Source: Gymnogyps californianus
Lineage: Eukaryota > Chordata > Aves > Accipitriformes > Cathartidae
Length of the DNA: 64,000 nucleotides
Direction of reading: 5' to 3'
NCBI RefSeq assembly: GCF_018139145.2
Contig: NC_059483.1
Location: forward strand, 496,001 to 560,000
The position numbers were made by a program, and so were the translations under genes. Numbering within the stretch: the first letter of the stretch is position 1; each line of letters begins with the position of its first letter. This document shows positions 51,101 through 63,100 of this stretch, piece by piece. The notes below the pieces were generated by a model. The model did no database searches. It was not told where the DNA came from and saw only the letters and a program-made list of their open reading frames with translations.

Positions 51101-54100
51101 CTTGTGTCTGCGCAGACATCTGCCTCCCCCCATTCTTGTGGTGTTTGCTCATTCAAGAGGCTCTTGCAAAGTGTTTAAAGGCTTCGTAAACCATACCAAT
51201 ACATTTCTTCATAATGGGTGGTCTTCAGTCCCAATGACATGTCTCTCTGTCTCGTTCCCTTGCGGTGCACGGCAAACGAGGAGGTCCCCGGCCGGGTGCA
51301 GCCGTCCTCCCCTAACGCTGTGCTTGGTTGCAGTGTTCCTCGCTCTATGAGGAGTGCTACATCCTGCCGTCCCAGCAGCTCAGCTCCCAGGTGGGCTCCC
51401 AGGTCCAGGAAACTCATCCGCTCCTGGTGGGGGAATGGAAAGTGAGTAACCCACTAACAAAACAAATGCTTTTGAGTGGTTGCTAACCATACTCGCGTGT
51501 GTTGACAATGCCGTGCGTTTTCTTGTGGTGCGTGGGGGATGCTTGATCGCTCAAAACAATTAACACATGCTAGCATCGGATCAGCTGTGGCTGATTGGAG
51601 AAGGCAGATCTGTGGATCTGCTCTCGCATGAAGGAGCGTTGTCCTGAGATCCTCACCGACCCCGCTGTGGGCTTTTCTTCCTGGATGTATCGTATTGTGT
51701 GTCACTTCAGTCCCATACACAGTTCATCCTAAATGAGATTCCTCCCAAGCAGGGACTTGGTAAAAGCTGTTGTTATCCCAGAGCTGGGTTTCATGTGGAC
51801 AAGAAGCAGGAATTGAAGAATCAGAGTCGCTTAGGTTGGAAGGGAGATCTGCTTAAAGCAGCTCCAACCAGCTGAGGTTGCTGAGAGCCTTGTCCAGCTG
51901 TGTCAGATATCTTCAAGGATGGAAATCCTGCAGCCTCTTGGGGCCCCATTCCAGTGTCCAACCACCTTAAAGGTGAAACCTTCCTTCCTTATATTTAGTC
52001 AGTGTCCCATACTCCATCTGGTGTCCCTTGCCTCTTGTCCTAGCACTGTGCCAGCAGAGAAGAGCCTGGCTCTGTCTTCTCTGCCCTCCCACGGGGCAGT
52101 TGAAGACTGCAGTAAGACCTCCCCTTACCACCTCTTCGAGCTGCTTCTGATACAGCCGTGTATCACACGCAGTCGTGCCCTCGCCAGGAAAGCATGCTGC
52201 TGACTTGTATCAAGCAGATGGAGTAAGGGGTCTTCAGCTGAGTACCTCCGCATTCAGCAGGGACACCCTTGCGGTCAGGAAGGATAAAAGCTGGAGGAAA
52301 ACAACAAGCAGGGTTTTTCTCACTCTGCTTTCTAAATTTTTCTTTAGATCCCTGAAAACTGCAGACCCAATATGGAAGAAGGAATCTCGCTGTTCTCCAC
52401 CTTACTCAACAACAAGCACTTTCTCATCGTGTTTGTCCATGCTCTCGAGCAACAGAAGGACTTTGCTGTTAGAGACAGGTATGAGCTTCAGAACCAAAGA
52501 CCTGGCAGCTGGAGGAGACTGATTTATTCGTAACCTGTAAACAATCCAGCCCATGTCTGGAGCCATGCATTTCAGTTGAAGATTGAGTTACACTTGCCTC
52601 CCACTTTTCTATTAGAAACGGACGGCCATAAACCTCCGTTATCCCGAAGAGCACGAAATGGTACGAGTGACTCACTCGTGAGTGTTTGTATCCCTGAACA
52701 CTTGGTTTACCAGTAAGAGGGTGCGAGCTGACCCAAGGTCCTGCAGCACTGAAAGAGAGTTTGACGTTTTAACACTGTTGAGAAGGCTCATGAAAATTGT
52801 CTGAAATGCTGCCTTTGTGTTTTGGGGTTTTTTTATGCCAGTCGGCAGTTTAGTCTTGTTGGATTGGTGCTTGAGTCACACACAATTCTGTGTTTCAGAT
52901 GTAACCTGGCCTCCCTGCTTACTATTGCGTTGCATGGGAAACTGGAGTATTACACCAGCATCATGAAGGACCTCTTGGTGGATCTAATAGATGCTTCAGC
53001 TTCCAAAAACCCCAAGCTGATGCTGAGGAGAACGGAATCTGTGGTGGAGAAGATGCTCACCAACTGGATGTCCATCTGCATGTACAGCTATCTCAGAGTA
53101 AGAGAACCAGATCACTGCTGTTGCGGGTGCGAGTTCAGCACTGTGTGCAGCGGTAGTGAGGGATGCGTGGGACAGCTGAGGACCTAAATACCTGCCGGCA
53201 TTGCCACTTGAATGGTCGCTAATGGTTGGCAAACTCCGGTGTATTGAAAGGTTCAAGCATGGAAAAGCAACTTTAAGTTCAGTTGCTTCTCCACTTCTGC
53301 CTGGGGATTTGGTGAGATCAGACTTCGCGGCAGGCCTTTCCTAAGGCCGGAGCACGAACTAACGTTTTCACCAGGCTTGAGAAGAGAGCCGTAGGGGAGT
53401 TGAAAAATAACCAGAATGGCTTGAGGTTTTGGAAACCATTCCAGCTTTTTGTTGTTTTCTCTGACCAGCTCGCGCAGCCGTACTGATGGTCGTCAGCCAG
53501 TTCAGCATTGTCTGCCTTGAGCGCCAGAGCCCCGGCTGTCGGGAGGGGTGGTGGTGCCGGGGCAGGGGGCTGCTCCGTGCTGGTGCCCGTTGGTATGTGG
53601 GGCTCCTCGTGGTTCCACACTGGCCAGACAGATCTTAGCAGGAGAGGTGGGATGTCTGTCCCAGAAGCCTGACTGTCGTCCGACAGTAACAAAAAGGAAT
53701 ATATTTGGCATCTCGGAGCACATCAGCAGTCCATCTGCTCAGTGCTTTATCTCCAACGTTTGCCAGTTCTGGCTGGAATTTCCCAGAAGAATTGAGCAAT
53801 AACTTAATTGATTCCACGGCAGTTAATTGGAGGACACCCCATTATACCCACAGGGGAGAGCCTTGAAAAAGCCTTTGAAAAATCTCTTTTCCCAAAGTGT
53901 TTGCTATAGCCACAGAAGCAATACTGTATTGTCCTCATACATATCGTAATGTCTTCTGATCCCAGCTGATGATCACTTTTTGTCCTAAAGCCTGTGGCTT
54001 TGTAGTTCATAATCTTTCATTTTGGCTCACATAATTAGCCAGTATAACGAAAGAAAAGTTACAGGAGCGAATGAGAATGGCTGTGCCGACTATCCAGCCT

Positions 54101-57100
54101 GTAAGAGCAGAAAAGAGTGAATTAGTGAATTTTTTTTAATCTTCAGGTCTTCTGCTTGTAGTTAAACCATTGGAGAAAAAAAGTGCTGATCTCTCCTTTT
54201 GGAGAGTGGAGACCACATGTGAGGCATCTGATCCAACTCCAGTTTGTGCTAAAAATGGACATTGTGCAAGAAGGCTTTCTCAGGGAAAAAAAAAAAAAAG
54301 AGGAAAGAAAGTCGAGTCTTATCACGCGGGCCTGAAGACTTGGGCACGTTACATAGCTAATTAATGGCGAGGAGCTCCCAAGTGCCGGCACGCTGCCCTT
54401 TCCTGGGGCGCCTGGCGGGGAGGTGCCTGTCACCGCAGGCTTGTCCAGGGTCCGTGGCGGGGCCGGTGGGTGTCCCTGTGGCCAGGGCGGTGCTGATGCA
54501 AGCTGTGAGCTGGCTTTTTCGTGCCATGCGGCCCTGGCCAGCCCCGCGGAGGGAGGAGAAAGGAGAGGGTACAGATGGGAGTGGGTCTGCGGGGCGGCAG
54601 TGGCCCTTTGCAGAGCTGACGGGCCACCAGCTGAACCTGCATTTCCATCTGCCCGCGCATGGGTCCTCAGCAGGGGCTAACGTTGCACGCTGGGTTTGCA
54701 GTCCCCTCCTTGCTTCCCATGCTCAGCCTGAAGCCACGGTAGTGAAGACCATCGTGGCACTTTCTACCGCAGCCTATTTCCCATTTCTGAAAAGCAAACG
54801 GTTTCCATACTAGCGCAATAAGGAGTTGGTTTCCAAGAGACTTTGACATCACATGTGCTCCACAGTGAGGGTGGGGGACCTGATCCGTGGGGAAACCATG
54901 CTGCCTGCCGAAATACAGAGGAGGAAGAGAATTGATCGGACAGAAGTGTCCAGAGAGGCCCTTTGGCTGTGCCAGGCGGACACCAGCTCAGCTGTGCAAA
55001 GGGACGGGGGATCTCGGTCCGGATCGGCAGAGCTGGGACCTTCCCCGCCGTGCAAATGAGCACGGAGCCACTGCAGTCAGACAGACGGCATCTCCTTACA
55101 CGCGGGCTGGTTTCAGCTCAGGGCTGTGATTTAAATACTAGCGATAGTCAAACGCCTCCCGTGTGCCTTGCGTTCCTCTGGATCAAGGTCTGTTGCCTTC
55201 AGAGAGGCATTTCTTGGTTGAAAAAAAAGGCTGCCCGCCTGCCTGTAGCACTGGTCTGTCAGCCGTGTGACAGTGGGTCTGGTTTTCATTCCTGAATTAT
55301 CCCCATTAATCACAACGTCTATTCGAAACAGCTGCTGCAAAGGTCCCTGCCGTTGTGCAGTGGAAAAATTCCAAGTGCTTGTATTTTCCCTTGTAAGTCA
55401 ACGCTACATGCTCGAAACATTTGTTTCGTATTAATGCTCTGCCTAACAGTCCGTCCATTTGTGTTTTGGGGGAAAATGATTTGAAGGAGCTGTCTTCAAC
55501 TGGGAGGGAGTTGCAGGCCACAGTCACTAGTGGTCTGAACATGTGGAGGGCACCTGAAGGCAGTGGAGTCACCACCCTGACAGGGGGAGGTTTGGCTTGG
55601 TGCGTGCAGGAGATGGGATGAAGAACTAGCAGGAGGCTTGCTGCTTGGGACTGGATTCAGAGGAAACTTGCAGCATTTGCACAATCGATGCAGACCTCTG
55701 TTTCTGCAGAACTGAGTGAGAGTCGTAGATAAAATGGTCCGTGTCTCTACTTTCTGCTACAGCTTTGGTGAAAAATGCTGAAAAAAAAGCCTTCCCCCGG
55801 AGATACCGTGGTACCGTTGTGCCTGGCTCCTAACAGGATCAGGGGACTGGGAGTTAAAGGAAAATTAAGGTCCTGGAATTCAGCTTTTAGGTCTGGGCCC
55901 AAGCTTCCCAAAGTTTTGCATGTGGGATGGAGCTGAGGTTTGGTTCTTCACAGAATGCAAATAGAAAATCATCCCAAAATTAGCAGGCACTTGGGATAAG
56001 CAGCTGTTTTCTGTGCTTTTCCCACCCCAGCCTCACCAAGACATTTTGGAAATGGCTGTAACTTGTTCCTGGGAGGACATCTCTAATGACTTGTCAGCCT
56101 TGTTAATAGGGCAGCAACATGTGAATCCAGTCTGTGCTCTAAACCTTTTTTTTTCCCCAAGCATATAAAAACCAAGCCCTCCCACGCTCATCGTGCGTGA
56201 AACAGTTCAAGTGATGCCAACCTGAACTGTGCTTTCCATTACTGCAAAGTTGTTTCAGTGCCCTGGGTAGCTTTAAGAGCCCGTAACAGTTCAGTCAAAA
56301 ATGAAAATGAAGTCTCATTAAAATACATTCACAATAGGAGGAAAAAAGGCCCCAGACTGTGTTTTTTTAAGTATTTTTTTGTCCTGAATCAGCACTGATC
56401 TCTTCTAGCTAAACTTCCTTTCTCCCAGCTAGCCAAGTCCAAAGACAGTTTTGATTCGTTTCCAGATGAGTTTTCTGAACAATGCTTGAGGTTTCCAAGT
56501 TTGCCATTTTATCTCTAGTCCCTGCCTGCCAGCCCTTCTTTCCCCTCTTTGAAATTTGCTGTCTGATTAGCACTTTTGCAGATTTCCATAACGTCCCACA
56601 GTTCCTGAGCCTGAAAGCCAAAAAGCCAAACAGAAATAGTATCTTGCCGGCGGAGCGCTGTCGTTATTTCCCGTGCGGCCAGTCCCGGGGCTGATCCTGC
56701 TCATGCACGCTGCGGCGGGTCCGAAACGCCCGCTCCTCCGCTTCCCCAGGCTGCCCCTTCCAGTGCAGCTTTACATGTGCGGGAGGTGCCACACGGTCAG
56801 CCCCGACCCGTGCTGCCCGTGCTGCTTTCAAGCCACAAAGAGCTCCCGTATCAGCAGGACTCGCACTTTTCTAATGTTTTCGGAGGCAGCCGCGTAGCCG
56901 TTGGCAGCTCCCTCGCATCTCTCTGCGGCCGGAGCCACGGCCGGGGCCAGAGCTTCCCACGGCGGGGATGGGGCAGGCTCCAAAACCCGGCGCTGAATTT
57001 AGCCTTGGGTTCGTCCCTGCTGTGTGCTCACGCACGTGCGACACAAACAAGAGTTCCCGTTCGTAGCAGGGCCATCATCAGTATCTGTCAGCGCTGGTTG

Positions 57101-60100
57101 CGTAGGGTCAGCTTGGCAGTGCTCCACGGTTCACATTATGGGGAAGGCAGGTACTGCAGCCTGGGGATGTCTCCGTGTCGGTGTCATCCGCTTGCTTGTT
57201 ACCTCATACTCCCGCCTTTCTCTCAGAAACGAACTCATCTTTATGTCTTCTGATGCTTTCTCCACTCTGTTGGCGATCCTCAACTTCTCTGCGTCCCCAC
57301 GACTTCACATCTTTCTCTGCTTTCTGGAAGCCATGCCTTCCTCCATTTCCAGCACCGGCAGCTCTGCTGCTGAGCCCGTTTCATGCTGCGTGCTCAGAAT
57401 GAGCATTGCAGGAAGTCATTAAACCCCGGCAGAAGGCCCAAGGAGCTTCCCTGTGTTCATAAAAAAAGTTGCCCTCGGAAAATAAAGCGGGTGCACCATT
57501 GGCACAGATGGTGCATGCCCACCTACAGCCCTGCTGTAGTGTCTTATCGTCAACTGCGCTGAATGCAGCCGAATCAAAATTGACATCAAACTAATTGCTT
57601 TAGCAATTACAGGGCAATTAGAATAAAAGAATCACCAAGTCTTAATTAAGAAGCAGATTGAACAGGATTTAGCAGCTCCTAGCTGAGAAATACCAAAATC
57701 ATTCGATATCTGTTGTCTTGAGTAGGATTTCAGATGGCAGGAATGTTTGTGCGGGGTGTGTGTGATGCTCAGAAAGTACATAAATGTGCAATAATTTGCA
57801 CTTGCCTCGTTGGAAGGAAATTGCACATGAACATTAGGGAGAATGGGATGTACTCCAGTACTGAAAAGTTTCTTAAGAAAATAGCTTATGTTTTACTTGC
57901 ACATCAGCGTAGCAGACAGAAGTGGATCAGAAATCTGGCATTAAACCATGGAGCTGAACCGCATCACAAATAGCTGGTCCCTGTTACGTGTTTTGTTTTC
58001 ATTGCAGCAGTGTCACAATTCACCTCTTTCCTGTAAGACAAAGTTTGATGAATGTAAGGAGTTAAATGGTGTGTTTGCTTGCTGTTGCATGGGAACAGCT
58101 TGTTGACCCTGATCCTTTCTGTTTTGCTGTGATTGGGGCTCTGCTGTGGTATGAGAAGCATGAAGGCTAGTTCCCAGAGCCACAGGCACATGCAGTGGGC
58201 TCACTTCCATGGATTTCAATGGCAAACCAGGCAGCACAAAGAGGGGTTCAGCTGATAGCTTCAAGAGAAAGCTGGGCGCCCAGATATCTCTGTAGACCTG
58301 GATTTTTGTGCATCCTGGTCCTGCTGAGTGCAGTGCGTTGTACAGTCTGTGCCCTGTCAGATTGCAAGAAACATCTCTGCACCGGAGCATGCCAGATTCT
58401 CCCTGAAGTTCATGTGTAATTTCACATGTAAATTAATGCACATTTGTATTTTGCTGAGCATCATGCATGCACGTACCCACTCAGCACAGCTACGCTTATG
58501 CCCCTACCTTCTGAGCAGTACCCGAGCGCTCTGCCCGTGAGGCAGCAAGTGCTGGCACAGCCTGTTGGTGGCAATCCGCAGCCCTGCAGTACTTGCTGTG
58601 GAATTTGGATGGGGTGTGCTGATGCTGACAATCACAGTTCACCCCCCCTGAAAATCACCTGCGGCTGTTGTCGGCTGTTATGTCCTCTTCCCCGTCTGTG
58701 CTGTCACGTTGCCACAAGTCTGAAAACTACTGAGCAGCCTCAGAGAGATGCTGGTCGGAGTAATTGGGGGGGGTAATGGCACTGAGCACCCGCTGGGGGT
58801 TTGCAGCGCCTGGGGTGGACCAGTCCTGCTCCCCGATGTGCGGAGGCACCTTCGGTGTCCGTGCAGAGCCTGTCCCTGCCACGCCGCTGGAAGGAGTTAC
58901 CACCACCAGGCCCCGTTTGCTTACTTGGTCTTCTTTCCTTTCCCCAGGAGACGGTTGGAGAGCCCTTCTTCCTCTTGATCTGTGCGATCAAACAGCAGAT
59001 TAACAAAGGGTCCATCGACGCCATTACAGGGAAAGCCAGGTACACCCTCAACGAGGAGTGGCTCCTGAGGGAGAACATCGAGGCAAAGCCGAGGGTGAGT
59101 ACCTACGGCCCGGGGGTCTGACGGGTGCGTACCCCAGCAGGGTGGTTGTGCAAGAGGCTGATTTGGTACCCGTGCAGGTGCAATAACCATGTAAATCAAA
59201 CACCTGCGCAGGCACCTTGCCGCTGCCTAAGCTCACAACTACAGAACAAGGCTCGTAATGACTGTTTTCTCATCCATCCCTTGGTGGGTCACCTAAGTAG
59301 CTCAGATAAGGGGTGGAGGTAGGTAACAAAATTTGTTCTGCCATATTCAGAGAGTTAAAGCAACAGGTTTACCATTCCCGGCAAAAAAGCATCTTCACTA
59401 GCAGTGGGAAGGTGCTGGCTGTAAACCTGAGTCCCAGGGTGAGGGCTTTGCCCAGGCTGTTACAGGAGTGATGCTGAAAAGCGGTTCTGCAAAATGCCTC
59501 CTGTGGGAATAGGACAGACAAGGGCTGTGCGTGTGAAGGGCTCAGTTCTCTCCAGTGCCTGACACAGAATTCAGCAGACGCCTTTCCAGAGCCTGGGTCA
59601 AATCTTGCTTTCAATTACCTGGCATAAATCTGGAGCAGCTTCACTGAAGTCACTAGGTTACCCCAGATGTGCATCACCGTAACTCAGAGCAGGTTCAAGC
59701 TCCACATCCTCTGCAGATTCCTGTTACCAGTTGACCTGTAAATTTACAGTGCAGACCGAGAGGGGTTAGCAGCAGGGCGCAAAGTATTAGCTTTCTCGGC
59801 AGAAATGGTAACTTCATAAGTCTGAGCAGGGGAAGTGCGGCTGCTTCCTACTGTGCAAGAAGAGAAAGAAAAGTATGAACAGGGTACGTTGGAGGAAGGA
59901 GAGCAAATGCAGGGTTAGTGCTAACTCACCGGCAATCCCCCATATTGCTGGTAACTGAATCTCTGCTTTAAAGAACACCTGCGTAGTATATAGTGTGAAA
60001 TAACATCTTCATTTAATGCTATGGAGAGAATTGGACTGCGCGTTCACAATGTTCATAGTCAAGGATGCTGACTCTATCCTGATACTGAAAAGCAGTGTTC

Positions 60101-63100
60101 ACAAAGGAACCTCTAGGCTGCTGTGAAAATCCCAGCCATAACTCTCACGTGTACCAGGTGTCCTGCTAAGAGGCAGCTGTGCTTATGCACAAGCAATGCT
60201 CCTGGCATCTGCAGCTTCCCGCCCTGGGCTCGCCAGTCAGGCAGTGAGATGGCTTCAGGGTTGCATTCCCCACTACATGAAGGCGCAGCGTTGCCCTCAG
60301 GTTCGGGCGCACCCAGCAGCGGAGGACACAAGCAGAGGCAGAGCTGAGGCTGTCCCAGAGCGAAGCCCGTGGGCAGGAAGGAGACGCCATGCTCGTAGCA
60401 TTTGGGTCTGCACAGCTTGCGAGAGGAGGTGGCACCTGGACTCTGCCACTCCTTGCTTGACTGGCGTGACAGCCGCTCCCGAAAAAGGAGAGGATTTTTT
60501 ATAGGAAGAGAGTTGCTCTCGTTGCCCTGCAGCTTTCTGCTGCGACTGTAGCAGTAGCTGTGCATCCCTGAGGTCCGAGCTGGTGTTTGTGGCAGCCTGC
60601 AGCACCTTGCAGCTGCTTGTCCTGCTGTTCGGTACGCTCTCGAGCAGGTTATTGCGTGGTGCTGGTGGTGGACTCCAGTGTTGCAGCAGACCCAGCCTGC
60701 AGCGTGCTTAAAGCTTGTTTAAACAAAGGAGCTCGTCCCATTGCGTCAGGGAGAGGCTGAGCGATGAGCCTTGGCGGTCCCATTAGTCACTGGTTGGAGC
60801 CAAGAAGCTGAGGACATGACTGGTTATGGGGGCTGACCTTTCCTCCTGCCCCCGAGGTGGTCTCTGCATGTCAGGGCTAAGGCCCATTAGCAAGGCAGCG
60901 TGAGAGGAGGTTGCAGTGTCGCTCCCTGTGTCCTCCTGGCTCCGTCAACAAACAGGGGCCTTCAGCCTCCGGGGGCTATAAATCAGTGCCTCTCACTAGC
61001 GGTAAAGCCTAGATGACCACATTTGTTCAGCCTGATTTGCAGCAGCACAGGGCCCAGAGCGCACCAGCGAGAGCTGTGCGGGCGCCGCAGCCTCCGTGCG
61101 TCCTTGGGAGCCAGCAGAACTGGGCAGGTCACCCCTAACTCGGCCTCTGCCTGCAGAACCTCAACGTCTCCTTCCAAGGCTGCGGGATGGACTCCTTGAG
61201 TGTCAGGGCCATGGACACGGACACGCTCAGCCAAGTGAAGGAGAAGATTCTGGAGGCCTTCTGTAAGAATGTCCCCTACTCCCAGTGGCCAAGGGTGGAA
61301 GACGTCGACCTCGGTAAGGACCAGATGCATTGGACCAGCCAGTCCTTAAAACCAGATGAAGCAGCTGATGTTGCATGGTAGCTCTTGGTGTCTATCAGAG
61401 GGCAGTAGGTGAAGCAGCACTGACAAGAGGGCAGACATCAGGGCAGCCTTTTCTTGAGGATGGTCTTCAGGAATGAGTGATGGGACCAGATACTGGTGGG
61501 CAGGAATAAGTGGGAAAGAAGCTTTAGGAAAGCCCAAGTGGAGCAGAAGGATGCTCGGACTTGCACTCTTTAAAGCCTGTAGTCTTAACTCCAGAACAGG
61601 TACCCTCTGAAACACCCCTGAGCCTGCAGATGGCTTGTTAATACACATCTCTCCATAAGCAGCTATAATTGAGCCCATGGAATCCTGTCCAGCCATAGAT
61701 TGAGATCTATCATTTGTCTACCCAGTGGCCAACTCCTTCTCCCAAAACTTAAGAAGGATCCAAGCCCAACGCTGTTAAGAGAAACCCATGCTGTCTGTGG
61801 TGCCTCCGTGCCACGCAGCGGGCCGTGGAGACGTGCCCTGGCTGGCAGCAGTCGCAAGGCGTGACGTTCAATGTCGTCAGTGCCGGAGGGAGTCTCTGTA
61901 GAACGCCCTGGGCTGGAGCAGTGACGGGGCCCCGCTCCTCTCGGCTGGTGCACGTGGCATGTCCCCCGTTGGCAGATACACGACCAGCTCTGCCCTGCGG
62001 GGAGCTGCCACCAACCTTCAGTGGCCACGTGCAGGCCACGCAGCATCTCACCTGCCTGGTGCTCCACGAGGCAGGTCCCACGTGGCCCCCAGGGGTGAGA
62101 CGGGGAGAGGGGAAGGGGGAGATGTGCTCCTCCCCGTCCCTCCGAGCAGAGCCTTTGTCGCCTCTCCCAGCTCCATCCAGGTCTGCTCTAGTCTGGAAAT
62201 CCCCACTGCAGGGGCTAACCCTGGAGGCCATTGCTAAACATCTGGTTTCACAGAGCCCCGGAGGCCTTGGCAGCGGGGGCTGCGCAGCCCCCGAGCGCTG
62301 CACGGCCGGTCCCCAGAGCCCCAGGCCCCGCTGCACGTGCCTCCTTCGGGCTGGCGTCTCACTTCTCCCTTCTCTGTGTTCAGAGTGGTTCGCCACCAGC
62401 ACCGACAGCTACATCCTCCGGGACCTTGATGACACCTCGGTGGTGGAGGACGGCAGGAAGAAACTCAACACATTAGCACATTACAAGGTAAACCTGCCGG
62501 CGCTGCAGGAAAGCTTTGCTTCCTCGGAGCCTGCCTGGCCTCAGGGGCGAGCTGCGGTTCCCCCTCCAAAAACAGGATCATCAGGAACAAGCAGGGAGGT
62601 TGCCATAGCTCCGTGAGAGCTTCCGGGGAATAGACATCTGCCCTGGCGAGAAGCTCGTTAATATTGCAACACACTGAAACTAATTAAACACTCTTCATGC
62701 AAAACAAGTTATTACTGACAACAGAAAGAGGAGGAAAAAAAGCTCCTATTCCCAACGGCCACCAGCTTGGCTGATTAGTATCACTCTGCTCTTGATCTGT
62801 GCTCCTGCTGAAATCACTGGCACAATTGTTGCTGCCTGCCCTGAGAGCAGGGGCTAGGGATGCCATCGAGGAGCGGAGGCCAAAAATGTGGGGAAATGTG
62901 GCAAATCAAATTGTTTTCTTGACCGTTTTTCCTTTTAAAATTAAATGAAACCAGAAATTCTTACATGATTTCCATATTCCCTAGTATGCCTGGGAGCATA
63001 ATCCTCACTGGTCTGTAACAGTGCATGGAAAATAAAAAACGGAGCTGAGTACTTATTAATATTATTATTTGTGTAACAGCCGTGCCGTGGAGCCCCACTG

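Noticed and set aside
54286..54299. A14 run as the tail of a retrocopy
   Set aside because: No upstream coding-like sequence, no target-site duplication noticed; the run is followed directly by GAGG purine-rich sequence.
61825..62616. 263-codon + strand ORF overlapping exon 27
   Set aside because: Only the exon part (62384-62487) is plexin; the flanks are GC-rich intron that happens to lack stops, and both splice sites of the exon are strong.
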